This document shows, in pieces, positions 1 through 11,059 of a DNA stretch of 64,000 nt. A model generated the notes under the pieces. The model saw only the letters and a program-made list of their open reading frames with translations, was not told the DNA's origin and searched no databases. Origin of the DNA: Ampullaceana balthica. Its lineage: Eukaryota; Mollusca; Gastropoda; Lymnaeidae. The translations under genes and the position numbers were made by a program. Numbering within the stretch: position 1 is the first letter of the stretch; the number at the start of each line of letters is the position of its first letter. The stretch lies in NCBI GenBank assembly GCA_944989445.1, contig CALYLW010000019.1, positions 62,001-126,000 of the forward strand, written 5' to 3'.

Positions 1-230
1 TTTAATTACGATTAAATTAGAACTTTTAGTTTTAAGTTTTAGGGTCAGGGTTGGGCTTAGGGTTAGTTGTCTATTTTATACATTAAAATAGAAAAACACA
101 ATTTTAATATAGGAACTAAAACTAATTAAATCAATTTCACATTTTTATAATTACAATTAAATTGGAGCTTTTAGTTTTAGGGTCAAGGTTAGGTTTAGTT
201 GTCTATTTTTATACATTCAAACATTACATC
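1..230. repeat. Imperfect direct duplication, AT-rich
   Basis: A block of about 75 bp starting near base 3 recurs about 145 bp further on. Both copies share TTAC(G/A)ATTAAATT, a TTTTAGTTTTA run, a TTAGGGTTAG-like stretch and TTGTCTATTTT. The copies differ by substitutions and small indels, so the duplication is old. No function is visible. Confidence 0.55.
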
Positions 231-308
231 AAACTCAGAATATCACCTAGTTGCAGTTTTATGAACAATTAATAATAGCGAACTACCATTAGCGGACAAC
301 CGGAAATG

Positions 309-368
309 GCTATTGGTAGTCGAGTACCAATAGCTCTCTAGAAGCTATTGGTAGTCAACTACAAATAG
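309..368. repeat. Two adjacent hairpin-forming inverted repeats
   Basis: A perfect 10-bp inverted repeat (GCTATTGGTA / TACCAATAGC) spans 309-334 with a 6-base loop. A second, imperfect one based on the same arm (GCTATTGGTAGT / ACTACAAATAGC) follows immediately at about 343-368. They may be remnants of a MITE terminus or a local duplication. Confidence 0.5.
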
Positions 369-744
369 CCGCAGCCTATTTTTATGGTCAGAGTAGGTAA
401 GGGAATATGACGAAACATTGATAGTAGTAACAGTGGACTATAGAGATCAGCGAATAGCGTGTTGTGATGAAATCCAGCGATACATTAGTTTGTAGCTGAC
501 GTGTAATGGACACCCTGGTGGTTCAAAGCTCTTGTTGGGATTTTATTTACATGACGTCATTCCACGGCTCGTGTGTACTGTTGTAGCCATGGCAACGACA
601 AAGAAGATGGCCGCTGTTTACCTTGGAGAGACTGTGGTCAACAGTTTTTTTTATGGCGTTCGTCCAGTGGGAGAAAATATCGCACAATAACAAGGACATA
701 AAACCCAGAGTCAGAAACCGTGAAGTTATCAGAACCAGAAGCAC

Positions 745-905
745 CTTTCACTAACCCTCCTTTCTCTTTCCCCACCTTTCTCCAATCCTCCTTCCTCTTT
801 CCTCACCTTTTTCTTTTTCTTCCATTCTCTTTCCCTTCCAAGCTCTATCACCTCCTTTCGCTTTCTCCTTCTTTCTCTTTTCCCCATTTCTCTTTTCTCT
901 CGCCA
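745..905. repeat. Polypyrimidine (CT-rich) low-complexity tract
   Basis: About 160 bases of almost pure C/T on the + strand (CTTTCC, TTCTTTC and similar). It creates open frames on both strands, rich in Ser/Phe/Pro (+) or Glu/Arg/Lys (-), which are composition artefacts. Confidence 0.7.
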
Positions 906-970
906 TCTCTTGGGCTCAGCTGCCAAGTAGTTTTGAGATAACGTTTATGTACCATTGGGTTAACACATTA

Positions 971-1548
971 CCGTATATACTCGTTCTAAAGCCGACCTTT
1001 TTTGGACAAAATTCTGAGTTGGGGGGGGGTCGGCTTATGAGAGGGTCATAGGTGATTTCTAGATGTACATTGAATATCGGTGTTGTTATTGTAGATCATC
1101 AAGGTCCTTTTCTACATTCTATAAAATTTGACTTCTCTACCAGAAGCTATAATATATCATTAATTAAACATCTGACCTTACCTTATTTAATCATATTATT
1201 ATTAATTTTTGTGAATGTTTCAATAATTTTTTTTAACAAATTTTGTTTTCAACAAAGAATTTTTATGTACGCGCGTTCACAACCGTTTACCAAATTTTTT
1301 TTTAATACCTGTAACTCTTGCCTAAGAAAGGGCGCAAAGACAAAGATAGGCAGTACACTGTAAACCATCATTTAGCTTGTAGTTTTAAAATATATATGTA
1401 CCATTTTGTTTACTCTGTCCTGTTATTTTTGGGGGGTCGGCTTGCGAGAGGGTTACACACTTTTAATACTTTTCTCTTTCAAAAGTGTGTGTGTGAGGGG
1501 GGAGGGGTCGGCTTATAACCGAACGGGCTATAGAACGAGTATATACGG
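971..1548. mobile_element. Non-autonomous Tc1/mariner-like MITE (578 bp)
   Basis: The termini are inverted repeats beginning CCGTATATACTCGTTCTA and ending TAGAACGAGTATATACGG. A GCCGACC / GGTCGGC motif lies just inside each end. The element is flanked by the dinucleotide TA on each side (969-970 and 1549-1550), the target duplication expected for Tc1/mariner insertion. No transposase frame is present inside. Assignment to the superfamily rests on the TA duplication and terminal repeats only. Confidence 0.7.
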
Positions 1549-1872
1549 TAATTATGTATTGACTCTCCAACACTACATATTTATATCATAAAGTTGTTTA
1601 TTGAATAATTGTGTTCCTGTGAATCTAATAAATGTCTGGAATTTGTGCGAGTCTTAAAACAAATGGATTTTGTCGTTTTCTTTTCACATGTTTATGTTTG
1701 TGATGTGTGTTTTGCATGTGTTTTGTGTGTGTTTTGTGTATTTTGTGTGTTTATGGTTTTTTTATTATTTCAAAATGCCAGTTATCCCATAAAATACTTC
1801 ACTTCCAGCATAGCGCACCACTGGTCCGATGACAGCCAGTCGCAGTGAATGAATGAACAGTGAGACAAGTTT
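1549..1872. other. Spacer without recognisable feature
   Basis: TG-rich in the middle (about 1680-1760). I see no gene or repeat boundary here. Confidence 0.4.
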
Positions 1873-2572
1873 CACACACACGGCGATGTGATACATTTAA
1901 ACAATCTCAGTCGGGTGTGGGTGATGTTCTACCTTCAGGCTCACGGCGATGTGATACATTTAAACAATCTCAGTCTGGTGTGGGGGATGTTCTACCTTCA
2001 GGCTCACGGCGATGTGATACATTTAAACCATCTCAGTCTGGTGTGGGTGATGTTCTACCTTCAGGCTCACGGCGATGTGATACATTTAAACCATCTCAGT
2101 CGGGTGTGGGTGATGTTCTACCTTCAGGCTCACGGCGATGTGATACTTTTAAACCATCTCAGTCGGGTGTGGGTGATGTTCTACCTTCAGCTGCTCACGG
2201 CGATGTGATACATTTAAACAATCTCAGTCTGGTGTGGGTGATGTTCTACCTTCAGGCTCACGGCGATGTGATACTTTTAAACAATCTCAGTCTGGTGTGG
2301 GTGATGTTCTACCTTCAGGCTCACGGCGATGTGATACATTTAAACAATCTCAGTCTGGTGTGGGTGATGTTCTACCTTCAGGCTCACGGCGATGTGATAC
2401 ATTTAAACAATCTCAGTCTGGTGTGGGGGATGTTCTACCTTCAGCTGCTCACGGCGATGTGATACATTTAAACAATCTCAGTCTGGTGTGGGTGATGTTC
2501 TACCTTCAGGCTCACGGCGATGTGATACATTTAAACCATCTCAGTCGGGTGTGGGTGATGTTCTACCTTCTG
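1873..2572. repeat. 63-bp minisatellite, about 11 copies
   Basis: Units begin CTCACGGCGATGTGATAC and end GTTCTACCTTCAG. Consecutive starts are 63 bp apart (for example 1938 and 2001). Two units carry an extra in-frame triplet (CAGCTGCTCACGG, near 2190 and 2445). Because 63 and 66 are multiples of three, more than one frame stays open across the array. Differences between units are few (CAATCTC/CCATCTC, GTCTGG/GTCGGG), so homogenisation is recent. I see no promoter, splice context or known domain that would make it coding. Confidence 0.85.
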
Positions 2573-2696
2573 TCTGTCAAGGGCCAACTATCTATGTCCT
2601 GATCATTGTAGCTGAAATGGCTCCTATGAATGTTAAGAATTTAATGATTGCTGGATGGAATTCCCAGGTTTACCTTCATCTGTTACAGAGGTTTGT

Positions 2697-2985
2697 TACA
2701 CAATCCCCGTTAAATGACACATTGTCACGGATGAATGACACATTGTTACTGTTAAATGACACATTGTCACGGATGAATGACACATTTTACTGTTAAATGA
2801 CACAATGTCACGGATGAATGACACATTGTTACTGTTAAATGACACATTGTCACGGATGAATGACACATTGTTAATGTTAAATGACACATTATCAATGTTG
2901 AATGACAAATTGTCACTGTTAAATGACACATTGACACTGTTACATGACACATTGTCACTGTTATATGACATATTGTCACATTATT
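2697..2985. repeat. 21-bp tandem repeat, about 13 copies
   Basis: The unit is ATGACACATTGTNACNGNTGA/TAA-like, with two alternating variants: one ends CACGGATGA and the other TTACTGTTAA. Later units drift to ATGACACTGTTA forms. The 21-bp period keeps open frames on both strands; these are not taken as genes. Confidence 0.8.
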
Positions 2986-2989
2986 AACA

Positions 2990-3415
2990 GGGACATTGAT
3001 ACAACTCCAATTTCTGCTAATAAAATGTAAGGAAATTATTTCGCGTTTTGAAAGCCAATGAACAAAGCGGGTTAACTCCATAAAAATTATCATTTGATAT
3101 AAATATATGAGTGACTGCCCTTTGACAACCAAGCAAGTGAACTTTTGTTGCACGAAGATTGCCTTTCAAAAATTAGTTAACAGTTAACACTATTCACTGA
3201 GCCCCATGCTAAATAAATCATTGGTCAAAAATCAGTAATAGTAATATAATTGTTCCATCAATTTTTTAATGCTACAATGTACAATAATTATTTTAAGAAA
3301 GACCATTCCCTTGGTTTGAGTTTTAAATAATATTGACATTCTAACAAGATACAAAAGACGGGAATGATGTGTGTGAATAAAACAATACATTTTAAGTTTA
3401 AGTATTTACCATCCA
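2990..3415. other. Spacer without recognisable feature
   Basis: AT-rich sequence between the 21-bp repeat and a retrotransposon remnant. No gene, terminal repeat or tandem unit is evident. Confidence 0.4.
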
Positions 3416-3417
3416 GA

Positions 3418-4057
3418 CCAAGCTGAAGTATACAGGGCTGTGGTGCTTCCCACACTCCTATATGCGTGTGAAACATGGACTGTGTCTCAGCGCTATGCAA
3501 AAAGGCTTAACCACTTTCATACAACAAGCCTCAGGAAGATCCTCGGCATAAAGTGGCAGGATAAAATTCCAGACACAGTGGTGCTGACCAAGTAAGGTCT
3601 CCCCAGCATCTTCACCCTCCTGATGCAGTTCCAGCTTCACTGGGCAGGGAACGTGGTCCGAATGTCAGACCAGAGACTGCAAAAACGACTCTTCTATGGC
3701 GAGCTCCAGCATGGCCAGCGGTCCCACTGTAGGCAACAAAAAAAAACGCTACAAAGACACACTGAAAGCCTCACTGAAATCGTTTGCCATCAATGCAGAC
3801 ACGTGGGAACGTGCTGCAATGGACCGATCCACCTGGCGCTCTTCCATCCACAAAGGTGCCAAGTCATGCGAGGAAAACAGGATCACCGCCGCAGAAAAGA
3901 AGAGGCAAGCCCGAAAAGCCCGTGCTGTAAACCCTCCTGGAGATATCCCACTCGTCCTTTGTCCTTTTTGTTCCCGAACGCGGAAGGTGCAAGGATCGAC
4001 CTCATCAGCCATCTGCGCACGCACAAACAGAAGTCCCAGCAACCCTCGGATGACTAG
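3418..4057 (+). pseudogene. Decayed 3' end of a non-LTR retrotransposon ORF2
   Basis: Reading frames here match the C-terminal part of an endonuclease/reverse-transcriptase polyprotein of non-LTR elements. In order they show LPTLLYACETWTVS (the conserved thumb-region LYACETW), LRKILGIKWQDKIP, GLPSI and HWAGNVVRM. After a frame change come KRYKDTLKASLKSF, a WRSSIHKGAK segment and a QARKAR block. After a second change comes a C2H2-like tail (LCPFC, LISHLRTH). A stop after VVLTK and at least two frameshifts make it non-functional. This tail architecture with a terminal zinc finger is familiar from animal non-LTR elements; the exact clade is not resolved. Confidence 0.85.
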
Positions 4058-4059
4058 AG

Positions 4060-5185
4060 CGGTCCTCGTCGAATCGACGGACGAACAACACGTGTTAAGT
4101 TATATTAATAAAATCTACATTGGCGAGACATTCGCCGCCTTGTGGATAGATATAGAGAACACCTGTACAATATCAAATTAACGGGCCTTTCATCCTGTCT
4201 CTCAGCAATTAAACAGTACTAGCAGTAAAAATCAAAACGGAATTTTGGACATTGCAGTTACTGGCATTTAAGACAACAATATTTCAGCACAGCTGAATCC
4301 CGGAAACAATTCATTAGACCCCGAGATTGATAAAACATCTAAGTCTTGGGCTACAGTAGCTAGCTCTAATGTTTTTGTTGGAACAGAGGCAAAAAGCCAC
4401 ATCCATCGTATGATATCTTTCAATATTACGCACATTACAAATAATTAGATAACGTTCTAAACATAGTGGGTTTATAAGTCATACAACAACATATCATATA
4501 CACCTAAACATATCCCCCCGTGCCCCCAAACCGGCTGGCATTTTGCATTATTTCAAAACCCAGGTATTAAGTTAAGTAATTCTAAGGACTCACATTAATC
4601 GCTGTATGACGATGTTTCATTTAATTTTTAATTCCATAAGTGCCAAGGTTTCCTTTTTGTTTTCTTTTTTTTTAAATGCAATTATACTTATTATTAAAAA
4701 ATCCTTTGAGATTAGGGTCTATCGATCTCTGGAACAGTACAGCGCGCAACACCTAAACGTTCAAACCTGTTACGGCATGAAATTATCCGGTCTGTTAATC
4801 ATTGGTGGGGGGAAAGGGGGGGGGGAGTTCACATACGTCAACAACCACGGCAGACGATAGTTAAACACATGAACACGTGAGTAGGACGCGTGGCGATAGG
4901 TCATTGTTAATTGTCAATGATGAATGTTTTCGACCGTGCTAGTATCATTAATGATATTTCTATTTGCATTTCGTCAAGAGGGGGCGATTCTGAGAAAACA
5001 AATTTTCTAGATATGTTCGTTACCTGAAATATAACTACTTAAAAAAAAACAACTACGTTTCCACTTTTCATTTCAGCTGAAAGCCAGATTCATCTATCAG
5101 CAAGCAGCGAGTCGTTTGTCGTTTTTTTTTCGAATTTGTCTTAACACTGCAAGCAAAAATGTTGATAGTTACATAAGTATTACAG
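4060..5185. other. Intergenic spacer
   Basis: No gene recognised. It contains a G-rich run near 4805-4826 and A/T homopolymers. Frames found here have no family resemblance. Confidence 0.4.
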
Positions 5186-5194
5186 AACAGCTAC

Positions 5195-5312
5195 CAATCC
5201 TGCTTCTTACCGTCTGACATGCGGGTGTGGAATGGGTTATCTGAACTAACAAAGAAAACCAGCCCATGCTTGGATAAGCGTAGGGCGCCATACAATTTTG
5301 CATTGAAGGAGC
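5195..5312 (+). mobile_element. 3' tail fragment of a non-LTR retrotransposon (family NLR-1)
   Basis: The sequence from CTTACCGTCTGACATGCG through GTGGAATGGGTTATCTGAA to GAAGGAGCGTCTATAACA matches the 3' end of the longer copy at 28836-29375 ([13 protein letters not shown] coding segment, then GGAGCGTCTGTAAACAG). It is diverged and 5'-truncated. Confidence 0.6.
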
Positions 5313-5325
5313 GTCTATAACACAC

Positions 5326-5430
5326 ATGGGAATGTGTGTACGTGGTGCGTGTGCATGCGTGCATTCTTGCATTCAAGTTAAAGTGCGTGCGTCGGTGCGT
5401 GCGTGTATGTGTGTGAGTGAGATGGAGAGA
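5326..5430. repeat. GT/GTGC-rich low-complexity tract
   Basis: Irregular GTGTGT and GTGCGTGC repeats on the + strand followed by a short GA run. Confidence 0.6.
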
Positions 5431-5854
5431 GAGAGAAATTTTAATATACAAATAATTTTAATAAGCAAACATATTATATTCCAACCTTATCCTAAAAAAA
5501 GAGACTCAAAATAGGTGAATGTTATAAATCAAGTTATATACGACCCTGATGTTATAAATCATGTTAAAGACTGTCACGATCACCTTTGGTTTATTGTAGG
5601 GCTGCGGAAATTAACGGTTAATTTCTCGATTAATCTTTAAAAAATTTTAACGATTAAATTTTTTTAAAATGATTTATCGACCCACCACTTATAAATGTAC
5701 TGGAAGTCAGAAGTAAAATATTTCGACCGATAAATATAAACTAATTTCCGGACGATTACACCAACATTTTGGTTTTAAACTATTGACTGACCTGAACATT
5801 CAAAACGTTGATAAAGGTTATGTGTTCATTGAGAGAAATCGTTTGCCTACCATG

Positions 5855-6039
5855 AAATGTTCTATATAAGTCTAAGTTTCGTCGGTCCGTGTGCAAAGTT
5901 GAAAAAAAAATCGTGCGCAAAATCGCACAACGTCCATTTTCTGTGCAATATTTTACAAAATTTGCTGCCTGGTGATTCTAAACTCCTGCGTGGCGTCTGT
6001 CAAATATCTGCGCAGTCGCGCTGCTTACAGGGAACATTG
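5855..6039. mobile_element. hAT MITE B nested in element A (185 bp)
   Basis: Ends are AAATGTTCT and GGGAACATTG (imperfect inverted repeats). Perfect 8-bp target duplications CTACCATG lie at 5847-5854 and 6040-6047. The interior carries GTGTGCAAAGTTG and GATTCTAAACTC motifs shared with the free-standing copy at 62623-62799. Confidence 0.8.
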
Positions 6040-6314
6040 CTACCATGTTTCTAACACTTCGCTTACATATCACCTGGAAACCAAACATCCTCTACACTCT
6101 ACAGTATCAGAAACTTCAGCTGAGACAATCTAAAGCTATGTGAACGATTGTACAGCTCGGCTGGTTATATTTTCAAAAAGACCCGCTCATCACTTCAACC
6201 AAATAATGTCAATACACTTGTCTGTTTGCGTTGTTGGTTAAAAGATGTCATATAAAAAAAGACATTCCAGTTTTATTTCAATTTTCGACAAGTACGTTTA
6301 ATAAATGTTACTTA

Positions 6315-7688
6315 CAGAGGCGTAACTAGGTTTTTGGCGCCCTTGTCTAATTTATTTTTGGCGCCCTTGATGAATTGACAAGTTTCAGCTTTGCAATTGT
6401 TAAATTTTTTAGGAACAATAATTTTATTTTTCTTATTTTATTTATGACAATAATTACGTAGTCTGACAGTCACAGTAATACAATGTGAATATAAAAAATG
6501 CACAAGACAGGAACAATCGGAACAATACTAATTTGCAGTTTATTATATACTAAATAAGACCAAATAAATTGTTTGATCAAACGGGATATTGTTGCGTTAA
6601 TAAAGACTACAGCAAAACTTGAAGTATCATGTATTATAAATAATAACAATAGTATGAATGTCATTCTCATTATCTCATACGTAACGATAGAAACTCACAA
6701 TTAAAAGTAATTTTAAGTAACACTCCACCGATCCACTGCTATGTCCTATATCAAAGGTTCAAAGCTTAACTTTTCTTGCTTTTTAATGTTTGCAAAATTA
6801 GTGATTATTTCATCAAAGTTTATTTGACTGGTAAGTTCTCTTTCGAAGAGCTAGAGATGATGTGCGTTGTTGACCTGAAGTCGATCTCAAGTAATTTTTT
6901 ATAATTTTTAGTTTGCTGAAACTCCTTTCAACAGTGGCTACTGTGGTTGGCAATCGGGTACGATTCTTACAATTCCCATGTAGCAAGAACATTTAGAAGA
7001 TCTAAATGAAACATGTCATGTTATCGTGAATTTTGCAATAGTTCAATCATTTGGTGTTTAAAGATTTTTTAAAATTATAAATTACTATTTTTATTTCAGT
7101 TTTCGAGTTACGGAAACTGACGTAATAGGCGCAGATTAGTCAAGGAGAATGTTGATATTGAGAGGGGGGGACAGCCATAGGGGCTTGACAGGAAAGAGAG
7201 GTGGTGTCTGATGTTTCATATGAAGGAGCCAGCTTGCTTTGAAATGCCGACACAAGCCCGTGAGAGGAGACACCTTCCCTCCCCTCACTTTACTCCCTAG
7301 GCCCTAGAGAGTGGGATGGGGATATTAATATTTTTCTTTTTAAAAAGAGTCACAGCATGCAGCAAAGGGACTCGAATTAAATATAGTTACCATTCCTTTG
7401 AAACATAGACATCTGCCTCTCCTTCCTGTCAAGCCTACTAGCCGGTATGGCGGTTCCCCCCACCTCTCAATATCTACACTGTCCTTGATTAATCAGCGCC
7501 TATTACGCCATTTTCCCTAACTTGAAAACTCCGTTAAGTCGATTTTTTTCGGGTCCTTTTGAGTTCGACTTAGAGAGGTCCGACTGTATTTATTTAAATA
7601 CAAATTTAAACATTAATGATTTAGAGGCGCCCTTTTGAGCTGGCGCCCTTGGCAACTGCCCCGATGCCAACCCATTGTTACGCCACTG
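6315..7688. mobile_element. hAT element C nested in element A (1374 bp)
   Basis: Termini are CAGAGGCGTAAC and GTTACGCCACTG. Perfect 8-bp duplications GTTACTTA lie at 6307-6314 and 7689-7696. Inside both ends are TTTTGGCGCCCTTG-type blocks. No intact transposase frame is visible, and the element itself carries a further insertion. Confidence 0.85.
7099..7529. mobile_element. Foldback-type insert D inside element C
   Basis: The first ~67 bp (GTTTTCGAGTTACGG ... GATATTGAGAGG) reappear inverted at the right end (CCTCTCAATATC ... CTAACTTGAAAAC). Sequence beyond the right arm (7530-7590, GGACC and AGAGAGGTCCGACTGTA) looks like a pogo/mariner-type terminus; the matching left outer part is absent. 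The interior words CTGATGTTTCATATG and GCTTTGAAATNNCGACAC recur at 20118-20170, so a related remnant lies there. Confidence 0.65.
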
Positions 7689-7803
7689 GTTACTTATGAC
7701 AACATAAATTTCAATTTTTGCCTTTAATCGAAATTAACAATTAAATAATCGTTAGTTTTTCAAAAGTTAACGATTAAATTTAAATTAATATTTAACAGCC
7801 CTA

Positions 7804-9315
7804 GTTTAATGAAGTGGATATTCCATTTCTTCACCCTGTTACCATATGTACGTAAATGGCAACAACAACCAAACAACTTGACAAGTTCCTAAAAGAAAAC
7901 TCGGTGACAACCCTGACGAATGGACCGTGACGTTCCAATTGTCAATAGCCTGTGATTTCCTGTAAAACTGCGGGCGTGGCCCTGGTGTTGCTGACCTTCA
8001 GACTACCTCTATGCGGTAAACTAACGCAGTTTTCAAACCTTGATTTCTCAGTCATGCGACGCCATGTCTGTGTGAACCCATTTAAAGGTCAATGAAGTCG
8101 TTTGTATTGAAAAAAGGACATGATTTTATTTTTCTGAAGGACACACACTTCATAGTTTGGTGCTACGGGCAACCAGCACAAAACTCGCTTTTAATGAAAC
8201 ATTTTTATAAACGTCGAATTCAACGATTAAAAAAAATAATAATAAATATTTTATCTCGATAAGCCCCCTATACTGACAAAAATGCTTTTTATTATTCTTT
8301 TTTAATTATTTTAAAAATATATTTAAGACTTTGTCTTATTTAGAGAAGAATAAGAAGTTAGAAAGAGAGATCCAACAACGAACAAAATATGAACAATTTT
8401 CAGTTGTTTTAGCTGTTTGCCTGAAAGAGGTATTTAATAAAAACACAAGTTCATACTTGCAAGTGTTCGTTTCGCTCCTCGTAGTTCAGAGATTGTTCAA
8501 AAAGTCAGCCAAAGTTCAGATTGAGACTTTTTCATTAATTTATATTTGATTCTCTAGAGGTTGTGGTGGTTTTGTTTTTTTTGTTTTTTTGTTTGTTTGT
8601 TTTTTCTTAAATATAACCTGGAATTCATGCACTGTCTTGCATCATCCATTATGTGAATGAGAGTGAGAGAAATATTATAGTATTATTAGATTTAATTTTT
8701 TAAAATTAAGGGTTGAATTATACAATTTGAGTAGTAATAAAGTAAAAGTTCCCTTTTCAGACCATTGACCTATGGGGCAAGTGAAGCAGCGTTCACAAGT
8801 TTCAATATACAATTTGAGCGTGCTCCATAAAAACAGAAGGAAATGCTGAATGAGAAAATCACTGAAGGTGGAAATGGCTCAAGGAGGATATCCAATCAAG
8901 TAAAGCATTTTAAGTTCAAGACAACAGAAGTATCTTCATGTTTAAAAAAAACAACTTGTATCAACAGATAAAAATAGCAAAACTCATCCGAATCTGCTTT
9001 CGTTTTCCCCGTGACAACTGTTGAACTTTTACTGTAACATTGGTTCAATCGAAATCAGAGAGGTGATAAGTTATAGATTCATGAAAAATCAATTCGATCG
9101 ATAGAGAAAATCTGATCACTAAAGCTCAAAGAAACTATTCAATAAATCGATGCGTGATAGCTGGTCAATGGTATCATTCAGTAATCCTTTCATATTTAAA
9201 TACATGTCATTAAGTTTTTCTTTGCAACGCTCTGAACCCGTGCTTTCCTCTGCTCCACCCTCCTCTTTTACAGAGCTATAAAAAAGAGACTTACCCCCAA
9301 CAAAAAATCCCTAAA
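7804..9315. other. Intergenic spacer
   Basis: AT-rich, with T-rich homopolymer runs near 8575-8605. No gene, RNA or repeat boundary is recognised. Confidence 0.4.
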
Positions 9316-9329
9316 ATGATCCCTAAAAC

Positions 9330-10165
9330 ATATCCTTCCATACCCCCTACCACACCCCCTACCACATCCCCTAACACACCCCTACCACACCCCCTACCAC
9401 ACCCCCTACCACACCCCCTACCACACCCCCTACCACACCCCCTACCATACCCCCTACCATACCCCCTACCACACCCCTACCACAATCCCCTACCACACCC
9501 CCTACCACACCACCTACCACACCCCTACAACACCCCCTACCACACCCCCTACCACACTCCCTACCACACCCCCTACCACACCACCTACCACGCCCCCTAC
9601 CACACCCCCAACCACACCCCCTACCACACCCCCTACCACACCCCCTACCACACCCCCTACCACACCCCCTACCACACCCCCTACCACACCCCCTACCATA
9701 CCCCCTACCGCGCCCCCTACCACACCCCCTACCACACCCCCTACCACACCCCTACCACACCCCCTAACACACCCCTACCACACCCCCTACCACACCTCCT
9801 ACCACACCCCCTACCACTCCCCTACCACACCCCCTACCACACCCCCTACCACACCCCCTACCACACCCCTACCACACCCCCTAACACACCCCTACCACAC
9901 CCCCTACCACACCTCCTACCACACCCCCTACCACACCCCTACCACACCCCCTACCACGCCCCCTACCGCACCCCCTACCACACCCCTACCACTCCCCTAC
10001 CACACCCCCTACCACACCTCCTACCACACCCCCTACCACACCCCCTACCACACCCCCTACTACACCACCTACCACACCCCCTACCACGCCCCCTACCACG
10101 CCCCCTACCACGCCCCCTACCACACCCCCTACCACACCCCCTACCACACCCCCTACCACGCCCCT
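9330..10165. repeat. 12-bp C-rich minisatellite (CCCTACCACACC), about 70 copies
   Basis: Tandem units of CCCTACCACACC with occasional 11-bp units (one C lost) and variants such as CATACC, CGCACC and CGCCCC. The - strand reads GGTGTGGTAGGGGG and has regularly spaced G runs able to form quadruplexes. The resulting Pro/His/Thr/Tyr-rich (+) and Gly/Val-rich (-) frames are artefacts of a period divisible by three. Confidence 0.9.
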
Positions 10166-10179
10166 CTTCATAACCCATC

Positions 10180-10950
10180 TTAAGCCCAGTGCGTAACCAA
10201 AACAGTAGACGTTTGTTCTGGCATTGCCAGGGACTGTGAACTAGATGCAGACGAACTTAGTCTCGATATTAGCACGTGACCAAGTACCAAGTACCAAGGA
10301 ATTGAACTATATTTATTTCAATATGCAAAACTTGAAGATTTTTTATTTTTAAACGTTTTAAAAAACGTTTTTTAAAAAGTGTATTCTCAAGTGTTTCCCA
10401 ATGTGGTCACATGTCTCTATGATTACACATTCCTTGGATTCGCGGATATTGCCAACACAAAGCTATAAACGATAAGTTATTATTGCACAGACGGTTACGT
10501 GACAGAATGTTTAAATGTTTACATCAATGTCTCACAACTTTATTCAAACTCAGTTGATCCCTACCACCACCCCTCCCCCGCGTTTTTTAAAAATCTAAAG
10601 CAGTAATATTTTAATGCTGCACAAAAAAACAAACAAACAAACAAAAAAATAAACAAAAAACAAAAACAAAAAATTATTTAAAAATATTTTAAAATTCATA
10701 TTTACAGGTTCGAAGATGAACATTAGTTGGGTAAAATATACAAAAAATTAATTAATTTTGACTTTTGAGTTTAGACTAAAAATAATTTTAAAAACAAAAT
10801 GTTCATCTAACACACTCTCAAATGCTCAGAAGCATGTAAACTGATATAATATGAAACTTTCAATGCACCTTTAATTTAAACTTTTAGGTCACTGTAATTT
10901 CGTTCTGAAATTGTATTTACTTACGTATCTATGAATTATGTACAACTATA
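10180..10950. other. Intergenic spacer with an A-rich microsatellite
   Basis: No gene recognised. An (A)nC-rich tract lies at about 10620-10675. Confidence 0.4.
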
Positions 10951-11059
10951 TCGCGCAGGATTTTCGGGCGTTATTTGAGTAATATTTATATATATTGCGG
11001 GGTGCCCTTTTCGGAAACCTTTTATTATTTTTTTTTGAGAGGGGCGGGAAGGGGTTTCA

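Larger units (their letters stand above)
5597..7803. mobile_element. hAT-like element A, interrupted by nested insertions
   Basis: Termini are TAGGGCTG and CAGCCCTA. The flanking 8-bp sequences GTTTATTG (5589-5596) and GTTTAATG (7804-7811) match at 7 of 8 bases, as expected for a hAT target duplication. Just inside each end are AT-rich motifs with repeated TTAACGATTAA-like words. Removing the nested element at 6315-7688 and its duplicated target leaves about 825 bp, close in length and sequence to the second copy at 52852-53585. No transposase is recognised. It is non-autonomous. Confidence 0.8.

Noticed and set aside
50..72. TTAGGG-like telomeric repeat
   Set aside because: Only one and a half TTAGGG words occur, inside a duplicated AT-rich block. 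There is no tandem telomere array.
720..941. Short genes on both strands over a CT-rich tract
   Set aside because: Low-complexity polypyrimidine sequence gives opposing open frames with biased composition.
1860..2602. Two overlapping repeat-protein genes of 100-200 codons
   Set aside because: The 63-bp period makes several frames open at once. There is no splice or promoter support, so it is kept only as a finding.
3623..4181. Two host genes overlapping near 3700-4050
   Set aside because: Both are frame-shifted pieces of one retrotransposon ORF with stops and frame changes.
9316..10173. 285-codon Pro/His/Thr-rich open frame
   Set aside because: It is produced by a 12-bp tandem repeat. The - strand and a second frame are also open, so the openness carries no coding signal.
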